64,000 nucleotides of DNA from CAZJHX01 sp964545715. GTDB lineage: Bacteria > Myxococcota_A > UBA9042 > GCA-2863065. This document shows positions 9,769 to 17,937 of the stretch, piece by piece. The notes under the pieces were generated by a model, which was given only the letters and a program-made list of their open reading frames with translations, was not told where the DNA came from and made no database searches. The stretch lies in NCBI GenBank assembly GCA_964545715.1, contig CAZJHX010000052.1:1-64000 (forward strand). The letters are read 5' to 3'. A program made the translations under genes and the position numbers. How positions within the stretch are numbered: the stretch's first letter is position 1; each line of letters begins with the position of its first letter.

Positions 9769-12593
9769 GGGCGCTGCTGCGAATGGTGTCGGTGGCGGCG
9801 CTGGTCGTATGGTGCGCCGGCTGCGGGGATCCCAGCCTGCCGCACGTGCAGGTGCCCGATGAGGTCGTCCCCGACATCGTGGCCCCTGAGGACGTGCAGC
9901 CGGATCCGGGCGTGGTTATCTCCGATCCGTGCGTGGTCGACGGCGTGGATGTCTGCCAGTGCCGCGCCGACTCGGACTGCGCGCCGCTGGAGGATGCTGA
10001 TCTCTGCAATGGGGCGCTGGCCTGCGACAAAGCGGAGGTGCCGTATGTGTGTCGCATCGACGTCTCCACGGTGGTGACGTGCGAGGACGACGGCAACCCG
10101 TGCACCACGACCGAGTGCGTGTCTGAAACCGGGGTCTGCGAGACGGGGCCCAGCCCGTTTGCGACCACCTGCGATGACGGTGACGCGTGCACGGCGGTGG
10201 ACGTCTGCATCGACGGTCTGTGCGTCGGCGATACCACGCCGGGCTGCGACGCGCTGGAGTGCGGGGTGACGCCCGACGGCTGTGACTGCGGCGGGTGCGG
10301 CGACTCGGGCCTGTGCACGAGCGCGGGGACCTGCCTCAACAGCGGCGATGCGTGCCATCAGACGCCCGGAGATGGCGAGTGCTTCGAGGGCGCGCTGGTG
10401 TGGTGCAAGGGGGGCGCGCTGGAGGTGGTGCCGTGCGCTGAGTGCTGCACGTGGGACCCGTTTGCGCAGGCGCCGGCGTGCGGTGAGGCCGAGGCGTGTG
10501 ACGCGTGTGTTGATGAGTGTCAGGAGGGCGACGCGGGCTGCAGCGAGCTGACGACCCACGCGTGGACCTGCGGCAACAGCGACGCGGACGAGTGCCTGGA
10601 GCGGTCGTGGAAGATCTGCGAGGCGTCGCTGTGTCATCCCGACGCCGCGACGTGCCTGGAGGATGCGCCCGATACGGACCTGGATGGCGCTGTCGATGTC
10701 CTCGACAACTGTCCGGATACGCCCAACCCCGATCAGCTGGACACCGATCTGGATGGGGCGGGCGACGAGTGCGACCAGGACGACGATGGCGACCAGGTGG
10801 ACGATTGGCTGGACTTCTTTCCCTTGGACGCGAGCGAGAGCGCGGACTGGGATGAGGACGGTGTGGGCGACAACGCGGACACCGATGACGACAACGACGG
10901 GGACCCGGACGACACCGATTGCGCCCCGCTGGACGCTGAGCTCGGGGCGCTGCAGGCCGAGAGCTGCGACGGCATCGACAACAACTGCGACGAGGTGGTG
11001 GACGAGGACTTTGCGGACACCGACGAGGATGGCGCGGCGGACTGCGTGGACCCGTGCCCGCTGGACCCGCTGGACGACGCGGATGAGGATGGGCTGTGCG
11101 CGGACGAGGATCCGTGTCCGGACGGCGGGGACGAGCTGCCGAACTGTGGTGCGCCGGATCCGGACGCCGAGGTTCCCGTGATCTCCGCGCTGGGCGACCC
11201 GGACAAGCTCTTGCTCAAGGGCATGGTGGTCAGTCAGGGCGAGGCGTTTGACGGCGAGGTCCTCGTGGTCGGCAACGCGCTCGCCTGTGTTCAGGAGGAC
11301 TGCTCAGCGGTGCCGGGCGCGGAGGCGGCGACGGTCATCGAGACCAACGGGCTCATCTATCCGGGGCTGATCGATACGCACAACCACATCCTCTACAACG
11401 TCTTCGATACGGACGACTGGTCGGTGTCCAAGCTCTACGAGAACCACAATCAGTGGACATCGGATCCGGGTTATCAGGAGATGCAGGACGCGTACGACAA
11501 CCTGATCACGAAGGCGGCGGCCAACTTGAAGTGCGAGGTGTTGAAGTACGGCGAGCTGAAGTCGCTGATCGGCGGGACGACGGCGGTGCTGGGCTCTCCC
11601 AAGGGCAGCCCGATGAAGTGTTATGCGTCGCTGGCGCGTACGATTGACGGGCAGTTCAACGATTTGCCGAAGGTCGATGCGCCGCCGGGGGTCGATCCGC
11701 TGGAGTGCACGGCCAACGCGTCGGCGGACCACATCCAGGTCTCGTCACTTGGCCTGCCGACGCCGAGCGCGGCCGAGCCGCTGAAGGCGAACTTCGACAG
11801 CTGCAAGACGTGGGCGTACGTGGTGCATGTGGCTGAGGGGACGCCGGAGAACACGTCTGCGTACAACGAGTGGATCAAGCTGCTGGATTTGGGGCTGAAC
11901 CTGCCGCAGGTGACGGTTGTGCATGGGACAGCGCTGGCGGCGGAGGACTTTCAGACGATGGCCGACTCGGGGATGGGCCTGGTGTGGTCGCCGTCGTCGA
12001 ACGCCGCGCTGTATGGCCTGACGACCAACGTGCCGGCCGCGCTGGCGACCGACCCGCCGCTGACTGTTGCGCTGGCCCCCGACTGGTCTTTGAGCGGCGC
12101 GATCAGCTTGCTGGATGAGCTGGACTTTGCGCGAAAGTGGTCCAACGAAAAGTGGGAGGGCGTGCCCACCTCGCAGCAGTTGGTGCAGATGGCCACGATC
12201 AATGCGGCCGAGGTGCTGGCGGTCGACCCCTGGCTGGGCTCGCTGACCGAGGGCAAGCTCGCGGACCTGATCGTGGTGCAGGGCGACGTCGAAGATCCGT
12301 GGAACGCGGTGATCGACGCCGGTCCGGGTGAGATTCGGATGGTCATGGTGGACGGCGTGATCCTGTATGGCGACGCGGCTCTGGAGCCGGCGATGGCGCT
12401 GGAGGGCTGCGAGGCGCTGGACGTCTGCGGCCAGGCACGACTGATGTGCGCGGCGGAGGCGTCGGAGGTCGACAAGCTCGGCCAGACGATGGGTGATATC
12501 GAGGGGGCGATCTCGGGTGCGCTGAGCGCGTACGACGAGACCAACGGCACCGCGTTTGCGCCCATTGCGCCCCTGTTTACCTGCGAGCCGTAG
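9765..12593 (+). CDS. Lipoprotein with Cys-rich/TSP3-MopE region fused to an amidohydrolase domain
   Basis: This 942-residue protein starts with GTG overlapping the upstream stop and has a lipobox A-G-C (Cys20). Residues about 60-300 are Cys-rich. Residues about 303-465 hold thrombospondin type-3-like Asp repeats (D-N-C-P-D-T) and a MopE-type C-D-G-I-D-N-N-C-D-E motif. Residues about 475-885 form a metal-dependent amidohydrolase of the TRZ/ATZ-guanine deaminase type. All expected ligands are visible: D-T-H-N-H (His539, His541), H-V-A-E (His688, Glu691), V-V-H-G-T (His720) and A-P-D-W (Asp773). Such enzymes hydrolyse C-N or C-halogen bonds, usually in the cytoplasm, so a surface-anchored version is unusual. 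The substrate is unknown. A conserved active site argues for real catalysis rather than a relic. Confidence 0.85.
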   Translation: MRALLRMVSVAALVVWCAGCGDPSLPHVQVPDEVVPDIVAPEDVQPDPGVVISDPCVVDGVDVCQCRADSDCAPLEDADLCNGALACDKAEVPYVCRIDVSTVVTCEDDGNPCTTTECVSETGVCETGPSPFATTCDDGDACTAVDVCIDGLCVGDTTPGCDALECGVTPDGCDCGGCGDSGLCTSAGTCLNSGDACHQTPGDGECFEGALVWCKGGALEVVPCAECCTWDPFAQAPACGEAEACDACVDECQEGDAGCSELTTHAWTCGNSDADECLERSWKICEASLCHPDAATCLEDAPDTDLDGAVDVLDNCPDTPNPDQLDTDLDGAGDECDQDDDGDQVDDWLDFFPLDASESADWDEDGVGDNADTDDDNDGDPDDTDCAPLDAELGALQAESCDGIDNNCDEVVDEDFADTDEDGAADCVDPCPLDPLDDADEDGLCADEDPCPDGGDELPNCGAPDPDAEVPVISALGDPDKLLLKGMVVSQGEAFDGEVLVVGNALACVQEDCSAVPGAEAATVIETNGLIYPGLIDTHNHILYNVFDTDDWSVSKLYENHNQWTSDPGYQEMQDAYDNLITKAAANLKCEVLKYGELKSLIGGTTAVLGSPKGSPMKCYASLARTIDGQFNDLPKVDAPPGVDPLECTANASADHIQVSSLGLPTPSAAEPLKANFDSCKTWAYVVHVAEGTPENTSAYNEWIKLLDLGLNLPQVTVVHGTALAAEDFQTMADSGMGLVWSPSSNAALYGLTTNVPAALATDPPLTVALAPDWSLSGAISLLDELDFARKWSNEKWEGVPTSQQLVQMATINAAEVLAVDPWLGSLTEGKLADLIVVQGDVEDPWNAVIDAGPGEIRMVMVDGVILYGDAALEPAMALEGCEALDVCGQARLMCAAEASEVDKLGQTMGDIEGAISGALSAYDETNGTAFAPIAPLFTCEP

Positions 12594-12613
12594 TAACCCC
12601 CAAAAAAAGAATA

Positions 12614-12674
12614 ATGTTGCGTTGCACAATCAAAGTGCGACTGCTATGCGTACAAAATGTTGCGCTGCAATATC
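12614..12674 (+). promoter_or_regulatory. Two 18-base direct repeats upstream of the SDR gene
   Basis: ATGTTGCGTTGCACAATC (12614-12631) and ATGTTGCGCTGCAATATC (12657-12674) match at 15 of 18 positions and start 43 bases apart, about four helical turns. The second contains TTGC-GCT-GCAA, a short palindrome. They fill most of the gap before the SDR start at 12697, whose Shine-Dalgarno is GGGGAGCGAG. This looks like a paired operator for a regulator not encoded nearby. The local sequence is also AT-rich compared with its surroundings. Confidence 0.45.
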
Positions 12675-12696
12675 GATGCGCAAGGGGAGCGAGACG

Positions 12697-13440
12697 ATGC
12701 GACTGGATAAGACAAAGATCATTGTGACCGGCGCCGCCAACGGCATGGGCGCCTATTTTGCGGAGCAGCTGCATCTGGCTGGGGCGCAGGTCGCTGTTGG
12801 CGACGTCGATGAGGCCGGGTTGGAGACGCTGCCGCGGGGGATTCATCGCCGCCGCCTGGACGTCTCGGATGAGGCCGGCGTCGTGGAGTTTGTTGACTGG
12901 GCGGTGCAGCAAATGGGCGGCGTGAACTCGCTGGTGAACAACGCGGGCATAATTCGCGACGGCTTGTTGGTCAAGCGGGACCGGAAGACGGGCGAGGTCC
13001 GTCGGTTGGCGCGCGCGGACTGGGAGGCCGTGCTGGCGGTGAACCTGACCGGCGCCACGCTCATGGCCAGGGAGGTGGCGGCGCAGATGATCGAGCAGGA
13101 GACGTCCGGCGTCGTGGTGAACATCTCGTCGCTGTCGCGGCACGGCAATCGTGGGCAGTCGAACTATGTGGCGGCCAAGGCGGCGTTGGCGGCCAACACG
13201 GTGACGTGGGCGCGGGAGTGGGCGCGGTACGGCATCCGGGCAACAGCGATCGCGCCCGGGATGGTGGAGACGCCCATGACGCAGGGCATGCGGCAGAGCG
13301 CGCTGGATGCGCTGGTGGCGGCGATTCCGGTCGGGCGTATCGGGACACCCGCGGACCTGTGGCAGGCGGTGCGCTTCTGTATCGAGTGTGAGTACTTCAA
13401 CGGGCGCACCATGGATGTGGATGGGGGGCTCGTCATGTAG
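12697..13440 (+). CDS. Short-chain dehydrogenase/reductase (FabG-like SDR)
   Basis: This is a 247-residue cytoplasmic NAD(P)-dependent oxidoreductase of the classical SDR family. The cofactor motif T-G-A-A-N-G-M-G is at about residues 9-16, N-N-A-G at about 80, the catalytic Ser in N-I-S-S-L-S, and Y-V-A-A-K carries the catalytic Tyr and Lys. P-G-M-V-E-T-P follows. The D-V-D segment after beta-2 (G-D-V-D-E) may favour NAD, though this is weak. The ATG at 12697 is chosen because of the purine-rich GGGGAGCGAG ahead of it; the frame is open further upstream but that stretch is the operator region. The substrate could be a 3-oxoacyl-ACP or another secondary alcohol. It appears to be transcribed alone. 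Confidence 0.88.
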   Translation: MRLDKTKIIVTGAANGMGAYFAEQLHLAGAQVAVGDVDEAGLETLPRGIHRRRLDVSDEAGVVEFVDWAVQQMGGVNSLVNNAGIIRDGLLVKRDRKTGEVRRLARADWEAVLAVNLTGATLMAREVAAQMIEQETSGVVVNISSLSRHGNRGQSNYVAAKAALAANTVTWAREWARYGIRATAIAPGMVETPMTQGMRQSALDALVAAIPVGRIGTPADLWQAVRFCIECEYFNGRTMDVDGGLVM

Positions 13441-13491
13441 ACCTCAGCCCACGACGTGTACACCGGGGCTAAGCCGACGTATCTTGGCCTC

Positions 13492-14353
13492 ATGAGCGCC
13501 CCGCACAAGCAGGTCACGAAAGCCATGCGGGGCATTCTGTACTGCGCGGCCGCGCTGGTGTTTGTCGCCGGGGTGCAGCTCTTTTTTGCTGGCCGAGCAC
13601 ACGGCGCGTTTCTTTGCCTGGACGATCGATCCTCCGCTGACGGCGGCGGCGCTTGGGGCGGCTTACTGGGCCGCGGTTGGTTTGGAGCTGGGCGCGGCAC
13701 GGGCGGGCAGCTGGGCACAGGCGCGCATTGCGGTACCGGGCGTGCTGACGTTTACGGCGCTGGTCAACATCCCGATCGCCCAGAACTGGGACGGCTATGA
13801 CTTCAGCAGCCCGCTGGTGTGGGCGTGGGTCGGCGTGTACGCCTGTGTCCCGTTGATTATGGGCGCGATTCTGGTCCATCAGCGCCGGCAGCCGGGCGAG
13901 GATCCGCCGCGCGGTCCGGCACTACCTGTCTGGATTCGCGGGTTGTTGGCGGGGCAGACCCTGGTGTTTTTGGCGCTGGGGCTGCGACTGCTCGTGATGC
14001 CCGAGAGCTCAGCGGACGTGTGGCCCTGGGACCTCGATCCGACGCCGGCTTATGCGGCCGGCGAGATCGTTTACGGCGACGCCGACAGCGGGGCCATGGG
14101 CAGCTATGTGGCGTGCTGGCTGCTGGGGCTTGGCGTGGTTGCCGGCCAGTCCGTGTGGGAGAACGACCTGGCGCGGCTCTCCGGCGCCTTCTGGACGTAC
14201 GCTGTGCTCGCGGTGTTGCAGCTGATCGCGCTGGCCCGCTTCGCCGAGAGCTTTGACTTTGGCGGCATCGCGGGGCCCGCCTACCTGCTGATGACCGGCT
14301 CCATTCTGGCGGTCGGCGTGGGTGGGGCGCTGGCGGCACGGAGAGTCACGTGA
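13492..14353 (+). CDS. Multi-spanning membrane protein interrupted by an apparent +1 frameshift
   Basis: The gene appears to start at ATG 13492 (TATCTT -10 at 13480-13485, 6 bases before it) with M-S-A-P-H-K-Q and a hydrophobic helix ending V-Q-L-F-F. At the six-T run 13582-13587 the reading continues sensibly only in the next frame, as L-L-A-E-H-T-A-R-F-F-A-W and on to 14353. Removing one T would join the two halves into a protein of about 286 residues with seven or so hydrophobic segments. The second half alone could be read from TTG 13562, but that start lies inside the first hydrophobic segment. It is either a sequencing error in a homopolymer or a recent inactivation. I do not recognise the family. 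The stop overlaps the GTG start of the cyclase gene (GTGA), so the two are probably functionally linked. Confidence 0.6.
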
Positions 14354-16128
14354 AAGTGGTGGTGGAGGGCGGCATCGCCGACCGCGAGCAGGCCTGGGCG
14401 CTGGTCGGCGACACCGATCACCTGCACCGCCTCGCGGGTAACCCGCCCCTGGTCATGGACATCAGCAACGACCAGTACGGCTATCCCGAAGTGCGCGGCA
14501 CGATCATCGGGCCGGGCCCCATTCGCCACCGCTTCATCGAGGTGGAGTCACGGTGGGTGCGTGGCCAGTTCTTTCGGCATGTACGCGAGATCACCGGCCC
14601 CTTGCTGCGACGCGCGGTGTACTCGGCGCGGCTGGAGCCCGACGGTGCGGGCGTGCGACCGATCATCGAGATCGAGATGGAGGCGGCCAACTCGCTGGTC
14701 ACCGCGGCCGTGGCGCCGCTGACTCGCCGTGGCGCCCAGGTCTGGAAGCGCGCGTTGATGGCCCTGCCGCCGCCGGGCGAGCCGGGAGCGATCGCGCCTC
14801 AGCGCAGCTTGCCGCGAGATGTGCAGCTGGCCATGGGGCGGTGGCGCGAGCAGACCGGGGCCGAGGAGATCATCGACCACTGCGAGCGCTGGCTGCAGTA
14901 CGCCCGCCCCAGCGCACTGCGGGAGATGCGCCCGTTTGCGCTGGCCGATCGCTGGCAGGCCGATCGCCGTCGGGTGCTCATGGCCTTCCTCGAGGGCGTC
15001 AGCGCCGGCGCCGTCGAGATGTTCTGGTCAATCCGGTGTCCGCGCTGTCGCGCCGGAGTGGATCGCGCCGACACGCTGTCCAACCTGGCGGATCAGGCGG
15101 ATTGCGCGTCCTGCCGCCTGCACTTCGGGGCCGATCTCGACCGCAACGTCGAGGCGATGTTCGCCGCGCACGTGTCTGTTCGGCCGCCGGCGGGCGAGGC
15201 CTTCTGCACACTGTATCCGGCGGGGCGTCCGGACGTGCTGGCAATGATCACGCTGCCCCCCGGCGCGGACGACCCCGTCGACCTGCAGCTGCCGCCGGGA
15301 CGCTGGTTTCTCGGCGCCGGCGGCGAGCAGGCCGACCTGGAGATCAGCACCGGCGAGGAGGGCGCAGACAGCCTGGAGTGGGCCGTGGGCGACACCCGCA
15401 CCGCGGTCTCCCTGCGGTCGGGCGCGGTTCGGCTGGCGCTCAGCAACAAGACGGCCGGACGAGCGCGCGTCACCCTGGCCGGAACAGCGCAGGTCACCGA
15501 CGGCGTACCGGCGGCCTACATCGCCACGATGCCCGAGTATCGGCGCCGGTTCGGGCCGGCTGTCCTGGCGCCGGACGTACGCATCGGCGTGCGCGCGATG
15601 GCCTTTCTGTTCACCGATCTGACCGGCTCAGCGGCCCTCTATCACGAGCTTGGCGACGCCGACGCTTTCCGCCTCGTGCACGACCACTTCAACCTGCTGC
15701 GCGAGATCGTTGACGACTGCGGCGGCGTGACCGTCAAGACCATCGGCGACGCGATCATGGCCGCCTTCTACGCGCCGGAGGCCTCTGTGGCCGCGGGCCT
15801 GCGCATGCTGAAAGAGTATCCCGACTGGATCGCCACGCGCGGCCTCGCACAGCCTCCCGGACTGCGCCTTGGCATCCACAGCGGCTCAGCCATGGCTGTT
15901 CACACCGACACGGCGGGCCTCGACTACTTTGGCGGCACGGTCAACATGGCGTCGCGCCTGGAGGGTCTGGCCGGTGCGGGCGAGCTGGTCCTGAGCGCCG
16001 CCGTTCACGACGACAGCACCGTCCAGCAGCAGCTGACCGCGTGGGGTGGCCCGGTGGAGCGGTTTCGCGCCGAGGTCAAAGGCCTGCCTGGTGCCCTGTG
16101 CCTGTACCGATTGCGCGTGACGAGCTGA
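14350..16128 (+). CDS. Class III adenylate/guanylate cyclase with DUF5939-like N-terminal region
   Basis: This 592-residue, apparently soluble protein likely makes cAMP (or cGMP). The N-terminal part (about 1-215) resembles a SRPBCC/DUF5939-type ligand domain. A four-Cys zinc-ribbon-like segment follows, C-P-R-C near 230 and C-A-S-C near 253. A beta-rich region leads to the cyclase homology domain at about 415-565. The metal-binding aspartates are in F-T-D-L-T-G-S (Asp423) and G-D-A-I-M (Asp467), with the usual 44-residue spacing; G-G-T-V-N-M-A-S-R-L-E is also typical. The GTG start overlaps the stop of the upstream membrane protein, implying coupling. The 3' end is 15 bases from a convergent gene. 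Candidate downstream readers in this window are the Popeye-like and HD/cNMP-binding-like proteins near 58 kb, an inference only. Confidence 0.9.
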   Translation: MKVVVEGGIADREQAWALVGDTDHLHRLAGNPPLVMDISNDQYGYPEVRGTIIGPGPIRHRFIEVESRWVRGQFFRHVREITGPLLRRAVYSARLEPDGAGVRPIIEIEMEAANSLVTAAVAPLTRRGAQVWKRALMALPPPGEPGAIAPQRSLPRDVQLAMGRWREQTGAEEIIDHCERWLQYARPSALREMRPFALADRWQADRRRVLMAFLEGVSAGAVEMFWSIRCPRCRAGVDRADTLSNLADQADCASCRLHFGADLDRNVEAMFAAHVSVRPPAGEAFCTLYPAGRPDVLAMITLPPGADDPVDLQLPPGRWFLGAGGEQADLEISTGEEGADSLEWAVGDTRTAVSLRSGAVRLALSNKTAGRARVTLAGTAQVTDGVPAAYIATMPEYRRRFGPAVLAPDVRIGVRAMAFLFTDLTGSAALYHELGDADAFRLVHDHFNLLREIVDDCGGVTVKTIGDAIMAAFYAPEASVAAGLRMLKEYPDWIATRGLAQPPGLRLGIHSGSAMAVHTDTAGLDYFGGTVNMASRLEGLAGAGELVLSAAVHDDSTVQQQLTAWGGPVERFRAEVKGLPGALCLYRLRVTS

Positions 16129-16143
16129 TTACGGCGAGGGCTT

Positions 16144-17820
16144 CTACGGTGTAGGCGGCACAGGGATGTTGTTGCATACGAACTGCGACACACTCGCCTG
16201 TCCAACCACCTGCATGCAGTGGATCACCTCGCAGTTGCCGCAGTCCGCGCCGATGGTGTTGGGAAACGCGTCGCAGTTGCCGCCAAGCCCGCAGCCGAAG
16301 CTGCCTTTGGGTGTGGTGCATTTCGGGTCGTCGGTCGGCGCGCCCGGGTTGGACTCCGTGCAGGCTGGGTGCACCGTGAAGCAGTTGAGCGGACCCACTT
16401 TTGTGCACGGCTCGCCGCACAGATCGGTGCCGCTGGTCGTCTTCGTGCACTCCGCGGGCGGCGCTTCACACGGCTGACCGGTGCTTGGCTTGGGCACGCA
16501 GGTGGGGACCGCCCCGTTCTCGCATGCGGCTACCACGCTGGTGCAGGGTCCGGATCCGCAGCTCTGAGTGCCGAGCTCCTCGTCGGTGGCCCCATTGCAG
16601 TCGTTGTCTTTGCCGTCGCAGATCTCATCCGCCTTGGGTTTTGGAACACACTGCGGCGTCTGCCCCCCCTCGGAGCACCCGGGCACCGTCACTGCGCACT
16701 CGCCCAGCCCGCACGTGACGGCAGGCAGGCCGTCGTCCACCAGTGAGTTGCAGTCGTTGTCCATGTTGTCGCAGACCTCATCGGACGCCAGGTCCAGCGG
16801 CTCGCAGACCTGCTCGGTGCCGTCCACGCAGCTCGGCACGGTGGTCTGGCAGATCCCGGCTCCGCAGGTCACAAACGGCAGGTCTTCGTCGATCGCCTCA
16901 TCACAGTCGTCGTCCTGTCCGTTGCACACTTCGGCGGCCTCGTGATGGACAGCCGGATTTGTGGGCGCGCAGTCGAGCTCGTCCGGATCGTCGTCGCCGT
17001 CGTCATCCGGATCGCAGATGTCGCCGACCTCGTCCCCGTCCAGGTCCTGTTGCCCGGTGTTGGGGGTCAAGGGACAGTTGTCGTCGATGTCCGGTATCCC
17101 GTCGTCGTCGTCGTCCGGGTCCGCCGCGACGGGGTCGCAGACGATGTACCAGTCGGGGATAGGCGCCCCCTGTCCGATGCAGTCGCAGCAGACCCCGAAG
17201 TCGTCTTCGTCGGTCTCACCGTCGCAGTCGTTGTCCACCCCGTCGCACAGGTCGTAGGCGCAAAAGGCGGGTACCGCCTGGAAGTGACAGAAGACGTTCT
17301 CCCCCTGGCAGAACGTCGGCACGCCCGCGCTACAGACGCCCACTTCACCACAGTCTCCGTCAGGCTCCTGGTCGGTCGTTCCGTCGCAGTCGTTGTCCGC
17401 GCCATCACAAAGCTCCGGCGCCTCCGTGCCGATCTGCGCGTTCAGCGGCGCACAGTCATCCTCATCAAGGCTCCCGTCGTTGTCGTCATCGGGATCACAC
17501 GCGTCGCCGAGCCCGTCCTGGTCGAAGTCGTGCTGAGCCAGGTTGCCTACATCGACGCAGTTGTCCTCGTCGTCGGGGATGGTGTCCTTGTCCTGGTCCA
17601 GGACCGGCTGGACCTCCGGCGCGTCTGGTGGAGGCTGCTGTGGGTCGTTGGTGACATCCGGCTTCGCGGGCGCATCGGTCTCGATGTCGGCTGCGATTTC
17701 CCCGGTCGCGACCACCTCAGGCGGGGTGAGACCCGGCGGAAAGTCGTCGAACGGTCGGACGCACCCGGTCATCAAGAGACCGGCCAGGATGATTCGGACC
17801 AGCGGTTCCAACTGCGACAC
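16144..17820 (-). CDS. Lipoprotein with five MopE-type motifs and thrombospondin type-3-like repeats
   Basis: This surface lipoprotein has about 558 residues and a lipobox M-T-G-C about 18 residues from the start. Two Asp-rich TSP3-like blocks (D-Q-D-G-L-G-D-A-C-D and D-G-I-P-D-I-D-D-N-C) alternate with five copies of the MopE-type motif C-D-G-x-D-N-D-C-D-G-x-x-D-E. The C terminus is a Cys-rich domain ending near C-N-N-I-P-V-P-P-T-P. MopE-type motifs were first noted in a methanotroph copper-binding surface protein; TSP3 repeats bind calcium. The GTG at 17820 is preferred because TAGAAT lies exactly 8 bases upstream; GTG 17826, in the same frame, sits too close to it. No enzyme domain is visible. 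It is probably a structural or metal-binding envelope protein. Confidence 0.8.
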   Translation of the reverse strand: MSQLEPLVRIILAGLLMTGCVRPFDDFPPGLTPPEVVATGEIAADIETDAPAKPDVTNDPQQPPPDAPEVQPVLDQDKDTIPDDEDNCVDVGNLAQHDFDQDGLGDACDPDDDNDGSLDEDDCAPLNAQIGTEAPELCDGADNDCDGTTDQEPDGDCGEVGVCSAGVPTFCQGENVFCHFQAVPAFCAYDLCDGVDNDCDGETDEDDFGVCCDCIGQGAPIPDWYIVCDPVAADPDDDDDGIPDIDDNCPLTPNTGQQDLDGDEVGDICDPDDDGDDDPDELDCAPTNPAVHHEAAEVCNGQDDDCDEAIDEDLPFVTCGAGICQTTVPSCVDGTEQVCEPLDLASDEVCDNMDNDCNSLVDDGLPAVTCGLGECAVTVPGCSEGGQTPQCVPKPKADEICDGKDNDCNGATDEELGTQSCGSGPCTSVVAACENGAVPTCVPKPSTGQPCEAPPAECTKTTSGTDLCGEPCTKVGPLNCFTVHPACTESNPGAPTDDPKCTTPKGSFGCGLGGNCDAFPNTIGADCGNCEVIHCMQVVGQASVSQFVCNNIPVPPTP

Positions 17821-17901
17821 TGGCACGCATTCTACTCGGCGGACATCGCGATTCCCAGGACGACAACGTCCCGGTGGCGGCCGCCCGGCGGTTCACAGTG
17901 A

Positions 17902-17929
17902 TTGCCGCGTCACCGGATCCTCTGATATT
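17902..17929 (+). promoter_or_regulatory. Candidate leaderless promoter of the Ser/Thr kinase gene
   Basis: TTGCCG (17902-17907) and GATATT (17924-17929) are 16 bases apart and the -10 is 8 bases before ATG 17938. There is no Shine-Dalgarno between them. On the opposite strand, TAGAAT (complement of 17829-17834) serves the divergent lipoprotein gene in the same way. Confidence 0.45.
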
Positions 17930-17937
17930 CCAACAGT

